A stretch of 64,000 nt of DNA, from the NCBI GenBank assembly GCA_009783085.1, contig WRHU01000002.1, positions 74,019 through 138,018 on the forward strand, in the 5' to 3' direction. Shown here piece after piece: positions 29,512 through 38,780 of this stretch (position 1 is the first letter of the stretch; the number at the start of each line of letters is the position of its first letter). The notes under the pieces are model-generated. The model had not been told where the DNA came from, made no database searches, and saw nothing but the letters and a program-made list of their open reading frames with translations. This DNA comes from Coriobacteriia bacterium. Lineage in GTDB: Bacteria > Actinomycetota > Coriobacteriia > Coriobacteriales > UBA8131. A program made the translations under genes and the position numbers.

Positions 29512-30530
29512 TGCCTGACAAGCTTCCAGACCAAAGGTCTATAAATGCTTGCATCGCGCTTCTCAATTGCGTGGATGAGGCTAGTAATTTTTTTGTCCAA
29601 CATGACTTGAAACCCATAGGATTTCTTGTCACCGCCATTAACGAAATATTGTTGGTTCTTTGCGATTATTTCTGAGAACCTGTCGGTGAGCATTTTTAAT
29701 GCGTTTTTCGTCATATAGATCGCCCCCGCATCATTCTTGTAGAAATCGGAAACCTCAATCTCGCCGGAGTTAACCAACTCAACTACTGTCTTATCGATCA
29801 GCGGAGCTCGATACTCCTCAATCAGGTCTGAGGCCAATGACGCATGACCGAATTTCAGTTTATGCATGTAGGCAAAATATGGATGCAAGCCATGCCTCTC
29901 TATCGCGCCTATGATATTTCTGTAAAAAATACTGTAACCGTATGACAGCATAGAATTGAATGGGTCTTTGGGTGGCCTTGCGCTACGCCCGCTGAATATG
30001 AAATCCTCATTTTGCAGCAATTTCGGTAGACATTCGAAGTAGTTTTTAGCGGCATTCCCCTCGAAACCCAGGAGCATTTCAACGCTGTCTGCCAGCTCTA
30101 AGCTTGCCATGGAATGATTTAAGTGCCTTATATCGCTTGAATCGAATTCGCATACGTCAGAGAATGAACTCAGTAGCGCAATGCTGTTTTGTATCTTTGC
30201 TGAAATTATGGCTCTCGACCAACAGAGGCAGAACTCTTGGTTGTCTGTAAGGTAAATCTGCTTCTTTTGTCTGAGAGGATCAATTCTTTCTGACGAGCTG
30301 ATGTGCCCGAAGAAATGGCCGTCATCCGAATAGAAGCTGATCGGGATGTTTTCTGAGAGGCACTCCCTGATGAGCTGAGTTGAGAGCTGGGGCTTGCCAA
30401 AGACAGAAATCCCGCTGACATCCATAAACGGCAGCTTGCGCTCGCTTCCGTCGCTTACACTCTTGATGGTAAGCTGGCCTTCGCTGTAGCCAATTTTCTG
30501 ATTGCTCTCAGATATGTATATATGAGGCAG
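29508..30530 (-). CDS. cas1: CRISPR-associated endonuclease Cas1
   Basis: YGYSIFYRNIIGAIERHGLHPYFAYMH; ORF track starts at internal ATG 30425 but frame is open to CTG at 30530 (PHIYISESNQKIGYSEGQLTIKS) after AGGAAGGAG. Confidence 0.92.
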   Translation of the reverse strand: MPHIYISESNQKIGYSEGQLTIKSVSDGSERKLPFMDVSGISVFGKPQLSTQLIRECLSENIPISFYSDDGHFFGHISSSERIDPLRQKKQIYLTDNQEFCLCWSRAIISAKIQNSIALLSSFSDVCEFDSSDIRHLNHSMASLELADSVEMLLGFEGNAAKNYFECLPKLLQNEDFIFSGRSARPPKDPFNSMLSYGYSIFYRNIIGAIERHGLHPYFAYMHKLKFGHASLASDLIEEYRAPLIDKTVVELVNSGEIEVSDFYKNDAGAIYMTKNALKMLTDRFSEIIAKNQQYFVNGGDKKSYGFQVMLDKKITSLIHAIEKRDASIYRPLVWKLVRQ

Positions 30531-30531
30531 T

Positions 30532-31803
30532 TCAGGCTCCTTCCTGTTTCAGCGATTCTACAATCATCCGATTTATCCGCTGATAAAGTCCGAGCGTCTC
30601 TTTGTTGAGGTCTACAAGGAGTTTGAGTATTCCTTCTATGGAATACCCGCCCATTTTCTCAATTGCTTTTTTGTTCGCCCTTTTGATTTCATGAGCTAAA
30701 TAGTTCCTGGCACCCTTTTCAAAGCCTCTGAGTTTCTCACACTTCTCTATCTCCTTTTGCTTAGAGAATTCTCGTATCAACTTAAGTAGCTCACTGCTGT
30801 TGAGATAATTTTTTTTCGTAGGATCTTTTTCACCGAGGACAGTGCGTAGCTTTTCATCTGCGTTAATCTTTTCCGTATCGAAGAGGCGCTCTGCTACGCC
30901 GCTTTTGAGAAATTTTTCCTCAGGCAGAACCGGACTTAGCAGCGCCAACATAGTCTCAGTTATGGCTGGTGTAAGCGCACGGGTAAAGTCTGCCCATTGT
31001 TCTTGTTGCAAACGAACTTCAAGCATATTGAGGTATTCAAAGAGTTGCTTCGAAGGGTCGTAGGCTACCTCGGTACCGCCAAAGGCTTTTGCACAGCACG
31101 AACCATCTAGGTTGAGCCGTTCCTCAGCTCCCTCGATCAGTTCCTTCGTCTTGTGCGACATGCTCTTTACCTGAAAAGCAAGCTTAGATGCGGCGGCATA
31201 ATTATAGTTTTCAATCAATTCAAGGATGTTGTCTTTTAGCAACCTGTCGCTGAAGTTCAGTGAAGAAACCTCCAGGATGCGGCTTTCTGCATCAGAAAAA
31301 TTATCCGGATTCAGCTCCCAAAGCGTATCGAGGTCAAAATCGTTCGACTCCTCACGGTCATAGCGCTCATTTGGCCCCTTTCTTGGAGTTGCGACTTGCA
31401 GGGCTTTTAGGTTATGGCGCCCAAAGGCATCCAGATCCACAAGTGCCTGCTGCATGGCAGGAGTCCCCGACGAGGTGTTTGCGAGTACTTGAGCGCCCTT
31501 GTTGCTAGATTCAATTTTTTCGAGTATGGCCTCGAATTCCTCAATGTAGTGATCGTAGACATGGACGTCAGAATGTTCAGAAAAATGGGGCTCCACGCAC
31601 GGTGCTTTTTGACCAGCGCTCTCAGCTAATAGTTCAATCGCTTTGGTGTAACGCCCATCTTGGTGATGGATTTCTGCCATTGCTGGTGAGAGGAATAGAA
31701 CCACCTTCTCTGGCTGATGGTGGCGCACAATGTGCAGCATAGGACCGTCGCCAAGCTGGGACAAAGGATCGGCGGTGCCTATAGGGGAGAATAGAACGGT
31801 CAT
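30532..31803 (-). CDS. csm6: Csm6 CARF-HEPN ribonuclease
   Basis: VLFSPIGTADPLSQLGDGPMLHIVRHHQPEKVVLFLSPAM; VLANTSSGTPAMQQAL; HEPN motif ARNYLAHEI (Rx4H). Confidence 0.88.
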   Translation of the reverse strand: MTVLFSPIGTADPLSQLGDGPMLHIVRHHQPEKVVLFLSPAMAEIHHQDGRYTKAIELLAESAGQKAPCVEPHFSEHSDVHVYDHYIEEFEAILEKIESSNKGAQVLANTSSGTPAMQQALVDLDAFGRHNLKALQVATPRKGPNERYDREESNDFDLDTLWELNPDNFSDAESRILEVSSLNFSDRLLKDNILELIENYNYAAASKLAFQVKSMSHKTKELIEGAEERLNLDGSCCAKAFGGTEVAYDPSKQLFEYLNMLEVRLQQEQWADFTRALTPAITETMLALLSPVLPEEKFLKSGVAERLFDTEKINADEKLRTVLGEKDPTKKNYLNSSELLKLIREFSKQKEIEKCEKLRGFEKGARNYLAHEIKRANKKAIEKMGGYSIEGILKLLVDLNKETLGLYQRINRMIVESLKQEGA

Positions 31804-33272
31804 TTCAGCTCCTTAATTTCGATGCGGCATTTGCCCATGGGGTAGAGCTTGCTGCCAATCTCACCAAGCTTGAGGGTGGGCGGGGATACCTCGAGTTCTT
31901 TATAGCGCCAGTGGCGGGGGTCGTTCTTTGCTTTTTTAAGCTTGCCGTTTCTAAGCTTGCCGTTTCCGTCGTATTCCGCAGTCATGGGCTCAAAGCCCGC
32001 ATTGCGCACAAAGCCACCCAAGATTTTGTTTTTGGGTAGTGATTCATCAATTTTGGTAGGAAACTGACTATAGAGAATGTGCGCTGTTTCTTCTAGGCGG
32101 GTCTCGTCATCCTCGAACAGGGCGTTTATTACAGTCTTGCTGCCAAACCCCACTCCGCCTCCGAGGTAGCAGATTAGTTCTTGAGTGGCTTCCGCCTCGT
32201 CTGACCCTTCGACAGGTTGACTTGCCTTGCATTTGTGTATTCCGCAGTATCCCGTACCATTAACTGCCTTGTTTGGGCATTGCGAGCCAGCGGCAGGGCC
32301 GGTCTGAGCGACGTAGCGGCATTTTCCGTCGTTGCCCAGGCCTGCACGGCTTGAACCTCCGCTCGAACTGCCATCTGGGCTGGTGCCCGAGCTGTCATCA
32401 ACGTCAAAGCGGCTCAAAAAGCACTCGTTGTAAAGATCGTAAGACTGCTGCAATATCGCACGCAAGCTAGCCGGATCGAGCTTGAGATGCTTGTTGATAC
32501 GCTCGTCAATATTCAGAGTGAATTCTATCTTTGTGCCTGGCTTTAGACTCTCCCGATAGATATTCAGTTTATTGCCCTCGTAGTATTCAGGGCCTGATAG
32601 TCTGCCCATCTGGCGCTTATGCGTCCCTGCATCTTTTTTCGAGAACTTGTCATACTTCTTGACCAACACCAAGTCGCTTACAGAAAGCGGCTCTGAATCA
32701 GAAACCGAAAGATAGCGCATGATGTCATTTGCTTCTTTGGGATTGCTTGGATCAGGAATCTCACAACAGAAGGCCTCCTTTTCTATGTTTTTACTGGGTT
32801 GGCTTTGTCGAGATTTGCCCTGCACTTCGCGCCTATCGTATAGCTGCTCAAAAGGGTTTCTATCATTGCTGATAATATCGGTGAGGATGGCTGTTCGTAG
32901 CATTCCTTTGAATGTCGAGCCCGGCACGTAAGGACAACCATAGACATCCTTGGTAAACTCATAGACATCAAAGTATTGATATGTCCCTCTTCTTAGCCCC
33001 AAGTCGAAGTGGTATGCCTCTGCCTGATCTGCAATGCCGGACAAATTATGTCTGTCCAAGAAATCCTGCAGCCCGTCTGAAGAGGAGGTTTTCAGGAATT
33101 CACAATATGCTTCAAGTTGCTGCGCGTCCAGCTTCGAGACAAACTCGGCGGCATCGAGAACAGTAATCTTTCCGTTTCGCAGATAATAGTCTTTCTTACC
33201 ATATTGGTTTCCTGTGCCAACATGCACCGGGCCGATAGCTGTCAAGGTGACCTTGTAGTTAGTCGTGCTCAT
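31800..33272 (-). CDS. csm5: type III-A RAMP protein Csm5 with inserted zinc-finger-like module
   Basis: YKVTLTAIGPVHVGTGNQYGKKDYYL, YVPGSTFKGMLRTAILTDII, ICYLGGGVGFGSKT; insertion KCRYVAQTGPAAGSQCPNKAVNGTGYCGIHKC. Confidence 0.92.
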   Translation of the reverse strand: MSTTNYKVTLTAIGPVHVGTGNQYGKKDYYLRNGKITVLDAAEFVSKLDAQQLEAYCEFLKTSSSDGLQDFLDRHNLSGIADQAEAYHFDLGLRRGTYQYFDVYEFTKDVYGCPYVPGSTFKGMLRTAILTDIISNDRNPFEQLYDRREVQGKSRQSQPSKNIEKEAFCCEIPDPSNPKEANDIMRYLSVSDSEPLSVSDLVLVKKYDKFSKKDAGTHKRQMGRLSGPEYYEGNKLNIYRESLKPGTKIEFTLNIDERINKHLKLDPASLRAILQQSYDLYNECFLSRFDVDDSSGTSPDGSSSGGSSRAGLGNDGKCRYVAQTGPAAGSQCPNKAVNGTGYCGIHKCKASQPVEGSDEAEATQELICYLGGGVGFGSKTVINALFEDDETRLEETAHILYSQFPTKIDESLPKNKILGGFVRNAGFEPMTAEYDGNGKLRNGKLKKAKNDPRHWRYKELEVSPPTLKLGEIGSKLYPMGKCRIEIKELK

Positions 33273-33275
33273 CAG

Positions 33276-34220
33276 CTACACCTCCATCCACATAGCCCGT
33301 GCATATCGGTACACGGGGTGGGCGTTCGATGTCTTGTTCACATCAAAAATGCTGCCTGCGAACTTCTTTTTGAATACCGAGCCAGCAGCAAAAGCATAAA
33401 GGTCGCGCTTTTTCTGCAGGTTGGCGCTGTGGGTTTGAGACTGCACAAACCCGCCTTTCCGTACAAGCAGGTAGCGTGCCCCACAAAAAAGCTCTTCGGA
33501 AGTCTCGCTGGCGGTCGGCACAGAGGACGACAACAGGATGAAACAGTTTTCACGCGCAATCCCCGTGAGACTGTCGGAAGCCTGCTTCAGAGGATTATCT
33601 TCGGTTATCGAATAGGTAAAGCGCCCATAGCCGGACGAGCGCTCGCCTCCAATTCCTGAATACTGTAGCTGTTCGAGCAGGGGTTCCAGAACAAAGGAGC
33701 CTTGGGCTATAAAATAGAGGCCTGCATCTTGCTCAAAGGAAAAGCTGCCAACTTGATAGGGTTCGGCATCATCCTTGTGCTCACGAGTAAGATTGACCTT
33801 GGTCTGCACAGCGGAGACTCCAAGCTTCATCTGACGAAGCTCGCATGCGGGGTCAAGCGTTCCCGCTAAGTAAGCACCTAAATGACCAGCTGATATGTAA
33901 TTGAGTTTTTTAAAAGCCTTCTTGGCTATTGAGTCGCCTGTGCTTGCGGTTAGTTGTTCTGTGTCTGCAAAGACACCTGGAGCCATCATCGGCTTGGGAA
34001 TGTAATAGGTGTCTCCGACGAAGGGCAATGCATCGCTTATTGTGAGATCACCCGAAGTCGCAGCCTCAAGCAACGACTTGTCGAGGCCGAGGCGAAGCGC
34101 CTCGATGAACAGAGCGCTGAACAGTGTTGCGGCATCGCAGGTGCTCTTGCTGTCGGAAAGCCTTCCATCGCCAAAATGCACCGGAGTCAAGAAGTTGAGC
34201 TTTACTGTCTTGGTATCCAT
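33276..34220 (-). CDS. csm4: type III-A RAMP protein Csm4
   Basis: LNFLTPVHFGDGRLSDSKSTCDAATLFSALFIEALRLG; GIGGERSSGYGRF. Confidence 0.9.
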   Translation of the reverse strand: MDTKTVKLNFLTPVHFGDGRLSDSKSTCDAATLFSALFIEALRLGLDKSLLEAATSGDLTISDALPFVGDTYYIPKPMMAPGVFADTEQLTASTGDSIAKKAFKKLNYISAGHLGAYLAGTLDPACELRQMKLGVSAVQTKVNLTREHKDDAEPYQVGSFSFEQDAGLYFIAQGSFVLEPLLEQLQYSGIGGERSSGYGRFTYSITEDNPLKQASDSLTGIARENCFILLSSSVPTASETSEELFCGARYLLVRKGGFVQSQTHSANLQKKRDLYAFAAGSVFKKKFAGSIFDVNKTSNAHPVYRYARAMWMEV

Positions 34221-34228
34221 GGAGCACT

Positions 34229-34885
34229 TCAGTTCTTCAGCTCTGGAACGGTCATCTTGAGGTCGCCGGTAACTGGTTCGGCCTTCAGGTCTTTAAATAG
34301 CACACGCCCATTACCGCGTGTGCCACCGCCACCGAGGTAATCATTCTCAAGCAAGTTCATGGCTGTGCCGATGTTTTCAAAGTCCTCTTCCAGCTGCTCG
34401 TGGTCTTCGACGTTGTAGATAATCTCCAGGCCAAACTCGGCTCCACGCACAACACGCTCGATCTGACGGGGATTAGCAACAGAGCTGAGACGGTCGATGG
34501 TGTTCTCGAACTTGTTCTCGAAAATCTGTGGAAGATCTTTCTTGTTCTCTAGAAAGCAATCCGAGAACTGAAGTCGAGACATTTGTATGCCCGTGCACTC
34601 GGCGTTGCTGGTGTCTGAGCTGGATCCAAAGAGACGCTTTATTTCCGGACAGTCATTCTCAAAACCTGCTGTTCCTTTTGCTGGTACGGTACCCTTTTCT
34701 CTTGCTAGAAGTGTGCGAAGTTTGCCCTTGAGTGTTGATCCTGGTATGACAGGCTCGCGGGTGCGCGGGTCACGCACCACAGGTGAGTCAATAGCGCCTA
34801 TGGCGCTGAAGGAATCGTCTCCTCCGATGTGCAGGCCGGTCTTAATTTCAATGGTGCCGGTTATCCTTATTTTGGTGTAGCTCAT
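34229..34885 (-). CDS. csm3: type III-A RAMP protein Csm3
   Basis: MSYTKIRITGTIEIKTGLHIGGDDSFSAIGAIDSPVVRDPRTREPVIPGSTLKGKLRTLLA; LGGGGTRGNGRV. Confidence 0.95.
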   Translation of the reverse strand: MSYTKIRITGTIEIKTGLHIGGDDSFSAIGAIDSPVVRDPRTREPVIPGSTLKGKLRTLLAREKGTVPAKGTAGFENDCPEIKRLFGSSSDTSNAECTGIQMSRLQFSDCFLENKKDLPQIFENKFENTIDRLSSVANPRQIERVVRGAEFGLEIIYNVEDHEQLEEDFENIGTAMNLLENDYLGGGGTRGNGRVLFKDLKAEPVTGDLKMTVPELKN

Positions 34886-34889
34886 ACCC

Positions 34890-35321
34890 TTAGTCCTTTC
34901 CACCGTAGTACACAAAATAGGCCACCAGGCTTTCAGCATAGCGGCAGTAGAGCAAGAACTGCTCGTAAGTCTTTATGTAATCAATTGCTTTCATCAAGTG
35001 CGTTTCGTCCAAGAAGCTTTTTATCCCTTCCCCTCGGTCTTGCGCCCTGCCAGCATCATAGGCCATCTTGACTTTGAGATACTGAATCTCTGGTAGGTAC
35101 TTCTCAAAATCAGATTTAGTGTTAATCTTTGTGTAAATGTTCGTTATCAGCCCATAGATATTGCGAAGCTTTGTCATGCTGAGTGCGGGGTATCTAAGAA
35201 CCTTTGCGCCATTCTCACTGGTTTTGCTAATTCGCTTTTCAGCATAAAGGGCAAAGCTTGTGTCATCAAGCTGACTGTCGTCATCGAACTTTAGCAGCAC
35301 CACCGGTTTAATTTCTTCCAT
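34890..35321 (-). CDS. csm2: type III-A small subunit Csm2
   Basis: Position between csm3 and cas10; LSMTKLRNIYGLITNIYTKINTKSDFEKYLPEIQYLKVKMAYDAGR. Confidence 0.88.
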   Translation of the reverse strand: MEEIKPVVLLKFDDDSQLDDTSFALYAEKRISKTSENGAKVLRYPALSMTKLRNIYGLITNIYTKINTKSDFEKYLPEIQYLKVKMAYDAGRAQDRGEGIKSFLDETHLMKAIDYIKTYEQFLLYCRYAESLVAYFVYYGGKD

Positions 35322-35324
35322 CGT

Positions 35325-37667
35325 TTATCCTCTCTCCCTGATACTGTAAACATACCATTCAATCGCAGCAACCAGATACTTGCGCTCGTGCTTATCCGAA
35401 GCCCAATCATAAATCTTTCTGCTTGCCTCCGTGCCATGTTCTTTGTCGTCTTCAAAGCTCTTGGCGAGCAAGTATGCCAAGCGGGGAAATGATATCTCGT
35501 CTTCGGTATTTCGCAGCAAGTCGAGCAGTCGATAAATAAACGCCTTCCCTTTTTCATTCTTATCGAAGAGTCGTGCTACCTCATTATGCTTTGTCTGAAC
35601 ATTATCTATAAACTCGTCCCAACTGAAGACTGCCTGCGCAGACCAGAGGGCTATGGCATCTTTAGTGGGCATCGCGTTTTCTTTGTTGGGGTACTGTTTA
35701 GCACAGTCCTCCAGCTCGCCAACCTCTGAAGCCATGCGGGCTATGGGGTACTTGCTGTCAAACATGCCGATGCCTGCGCTTATCGTGAGTGAGCCGTTGC
35801 CCGTGAGCTCGTCAAGCGCCCTTCGAATCTCTAGCGCAGCATGAATGATATCGCTCCAGTTGCCAATGATGAACATATCGTCGCCGCCAGAATAGACAAT
35901 CTGCATCTCATAGTTCTTAGCTGCTAGGACTTCATTTATTTGGGCTTTAAAAAAATAGCTCAATGCCCGACTGAGGGTCGCGGTGCGGCTGATAGATATC
36001 TTGTTGTCCGGCAATCCGCTGATCGTGCCCTCCGAAGAGCTGCCTGCGAACACGGCGCCGAGATTATCGACATCTGCGCGAAGCACCCCAAGACGTTCGA
36101 TTCCTAATCCATTCTCAAGCGTGGAACTGTTTTTTGCGTAGGTTCTGATACCTTCTTCCCTTTCCTGTTTTGCCGTATAGTCACCCATCCAGATATGCGT
36201 GGCGAGGTCGATGCCAGTATGCCAGTTATTTTTGGTATAAATACGCTGCAGTCCTTCAGGCGGACGTATTTTGTACTCCTCGACAGAATACATCGACAGC
36301 ACTCTGTCGAAAGGCAGGATCAAGCAGGTTTTATCGAGCTCGTTTGTGGAGTCAGCCGTTGCTTCCGGTGGGTCTGCCCCAGTAACCACGAACACATCCT
36401 TTTCCACCAGGGTTTTTGATATGCGCCCAAGTGCAGCACAAATCGTACATTTTCCCTCGCTGTTGATATGCAGGTCAGAGCGTAGGCACTCGGTGCACTC
36501 GCGGCCGTAATCCAAGCTGGCTACGCTGCCATGGTTCAGTTCTTTTATTGTCGTCGACGAATAGCGTGCTGCCTTTTCATCTGTTAGCTTCTGTGATAGT
36601 CGGCGGTACAGGTTGCGGTAGCGCTGCTTGTCCTCGCCTCTGTTAGCAAGATCGTCAGCGCAACATTCCACCCAATCGCCAGCCAAATAGAGATCAGTCC
36701 TGTAATGCTCAAGCAGCCAAGCCTGCAAGTCTTCCTTGAAGACCTCGATCAACGCTTTCACGTTCTCGGTATTCGGCAGGAGCATGTAGGCGTGGCCGCC
36801 GCCGGTATACAGCAGGTTGGCACGGCTTAATCCCAGTCGGTCGAGCAGTTCGTCGACGGTGTGTTCGAGCATCATTTCCAGATAGAGGCTGCGAGCCCTC
36901 AGCTGCTTGAGAGCGCCATCGCCGCTAATGTTGTAGATGAAGCTTTGGATGCCGCTCATGTCCCACGAATAGAGCAGAAACATGTTCCTGCTATACATCT
37001 CCTGTGATTCCTGCTTGTCAAACAAGGTTTTCTTATAGTCAGTCGTTCCCTGCTCGGCAAAATACTCGTAAATGCATGCTGCTATGCCTGCCGTTGTCTT
37101 CACATGGTCGAAAAGCGAGACATCGACGAGCTCTGCCATATTTGTCGACGAGGGCACAGCATGCGTCGTGGCTTCAAGCAGGTTCAATAGCGAGTTGATC
37201 CCCCGTGCTGAAACCTCGATACCTGCCAGCCCGCCCTTGATGCGCTCGCGGATGCTGTTGTAGTCCTCGTGTTCGATTGTGTTGTCATCCGTGTGCCCGT
37301 TAATAATGTTAAATATCTTTCTCAGCTTGACTCCGCGGTCAAAAAAGGCTGCCTGGTCGTCTCCCCCTTCGTTTTTCCTGTCCATGCCTGCCGATATGTT
37401 GTCGGCAAAGTAGGTTATCCAAGCAAGAGAGTTGCCTGAGAGCGATTTTGTGGCCGACATCTCACTTGCGTGATGGAAGCGTATCTGCTCCACTATCTTC
37501 TTGCCGATTTCTCCATCAAAACCACTGTTCAAGGCTGCAACTTCTTCGGAGATGAAAGCGGCACCGAGTTTTGAGTGTGTACCGCTTGACGAGCTTCCGC
37601 GATACACTATCTTTCCTATATCGTGCAGCAACGCGCCAAAAGCCAATTCTACCTTGTCTTGCACCAT
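35325..37667 (-). CDS. cas10: Cas10/Csm1 with HD and GGDD motifs
   Basis: GALLHDIGKIVYRG (HD), CTECLRSDLHINSEGKCTIC (zinc), QIVYSGGDDMFIIG (palm GGDD). Confidence 0.97.
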   Translation of the reverse strand: MVQDKVELAFGALLHDIGKIVYRGSSSSGTHSKLGAAFISEEVAALNSGFDGEIGKKIVEQIRFHHASEMSATKSLSGNSLAWITYFADNISAGMDRKNEGGDDQAAFFDRGVKLRKIFNIINGHTDDNTIEHEDYNSIRERIKGGLAGIEVSARGINSLLNLLEATTHAVPSSTNMAELVDVSLFDHVKTTAGIAACIYEYFAEQGTTDYKKTLFDKQESQEMYSRNMFLLYSWDMSGIQSFIYNISGDGALKQLRARSLYLEMMLEHTVDELLDRLGLSRANLLYTGGGHAYMLLPNTENVKALIEVFKEDLQAWLLEHYRTDLYLAGDWVECCADDLANRGEDKQRYRNLYRRLSQKLTDEKAARYSSTTIKELNHGSVASLDYGRECTECLRSDLHINSEGKCTICAALGRISKTLVEKDVFVVTGADPPEATADSTNELDKTCLILPFDRVLSMYSVEEYKIRPPEGLQRIYTKNNWHTGIDLATHIWMGDYTAKQEREEGIRTYAKNSSTLENGLGIERLGVLRADVDNLGAVFAGSSSEGTISGLPDNKISISRTATLSRALSYFFKAQINEVLAAKNYEMQIVYSGGDDMFIIGNWSDIIHAALEIRRALDELTGNGSLTISAGIGMFDSKYPIARMASEVGELEDCAKQYPNKENAMPTKDAIALWSAQAVFSWDEFIDNVQTKHNEVARLFDKNEKGKAFIYRLLDLLRNTEDEISFPRLAYLLAKSFEDDKEHGTEASRKIYDWASDKHERKYLVAAIEWYVYSIRERG

Positions 37668-37673
37668 GTTCCC

Positions 37674-38483
37674 TCATTCCCCTTGCGCTGTGCGTGTCTT
37701 TAGCTGGTTGGGAGCCTGTCTGTATATCATACCCCCCATACCCATGGATGTCTTAATGCCAACACCTGCATATTCGCCGAACTTCAAAAGCATTTGCACA
37801 AGACCGGTAAGCGCCTGTGGTCCGTCGGTACTTAAAGACAAAGTGCCCATAAATCCAGGTATCTTCCTGGAAGCCGAAGCGCCTACCATAGGAGAATAAT
37901 ACCTTGAGCGCAGGTTGTAGGCAGTAATCCTCGTGTGTGCGTCCATGTAGTCGATACTGTCCTGATCGATTTCCTTGTCGCCCTCATAGACTTGATTGTA
38001 ATGCATGAGCAGGTTTTGGAATATAAGTCGAACGGTGGGCATAAAGACATAAGCACCCGCACTTTTGAAGGCAGTTGGGGTGAGAAAGAACAGGCTAGCC
38101 TTAGTGTCAGCAGAGTTGTGAATCATGTCGGTGAGGCTTTTTAACTCTATGGTCGTCTTCGTTGTTGCCGTGACAGGGAGGGTGGCACCAATGCTTCGTA
38201 CAGTGACTGAATCAATGCCAAGCAGAGGCTTGAGCAACTGTTCGTAAGCCTCATCTGTAAGCGTGTTAATGCGCCAGGTGACAACACCTTCTGTCTTGTC
38301 CCATAGGCAATAGAGGCTGTAGGGATTAAACGGTAGCTGATGCAACTCTGCCGCATACGATGGGATTACATGCTCCATGAGAACGCCCTGCAGAGAGGGC
38401 CCTAACGCACCCAAGAGGTTGGGGCTTAAACATAGCTCTTCGGAAGGCTTTAGGCTGAGAGCGAGAGTTGCAATGTGTTGCAT
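37674..38483 (-). CDS. cas6: Cas6-like CRISPR RNA endoribonuclease
   Basis: First gene of operon; C-terminal FGEYAGVGIKTSMGMGGM Gly-rich motif of Cas6 family. Confidence 0.85.
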   Translation of the reverse strand: MQHIATLALSLKPSEELCLSPNLLGALGPSLQGVLMEHVIPSYAAELHQLPFNPYSLYCLWDKTEGVVTWRINTLTDEAYEQLLKPLLGIDSVTVRSIGATLPVTATTKTTIELKSLTDMIHNSADTKASLFFLTPTAFKSAGAYVFMPTVRLIFQNLLMHYNQVYEGDKEIDQDSIDYMDAHTRITAYNLRSRYYSPMVGASASRKIPGFMGTLSLSTDGPQALTGLVQMLLKFGEYAGVGIKTSMGMGGMIYRQAPNQLKTRTAQGE

Positions 38484-38640
38484 GTAAACCTCCTGAACGA
38501 TTTGCCAACAGAAGACAGAAAAAGAATCTGTAACGCTTTCCTTTTCAAATGATAGCAGATTTTGCTAAGAAGTTCTGTATTCTGTATCAGTCCAACAAAA
38601 CAAAGACTACATAAAGGAATTGCCTCTCAAAATAGTCTAA

Positions 38641-38703
38641 AAATGCGATTTTACGTCCTTATGTTAGAGTGGTTTCTTTCTGAGCCAGAGAAACTGAGCT
38701 AGC
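38641..38703 (+). pseudogene. remnant of zinc-ribbon gene unit: promoter-like segment fused to last 39 bp (right copy of direct repeat)
   Basis: atgcgattttacgtccttatgttag (17/18 to copy 1 over atgc.attttacgtcctt) then 39-bp perfect repeat. Confidence 0.65.
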
Positions 38704-38780
38704 CTGTTATTTCTTTGTGTCTGTTCCCTTTTTGCCCTGCGGCAAGCGGGCGTTCAAGGGAGCTGACTAGGCTAGGTTTG

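Noticed and set aside
20537-38703. 39-bp repeat as a transposon target-site duplication
   Set aside because: Too long, lies within a coding 3' end, and no transposase, integrase or terminal inverted repeats are visible.
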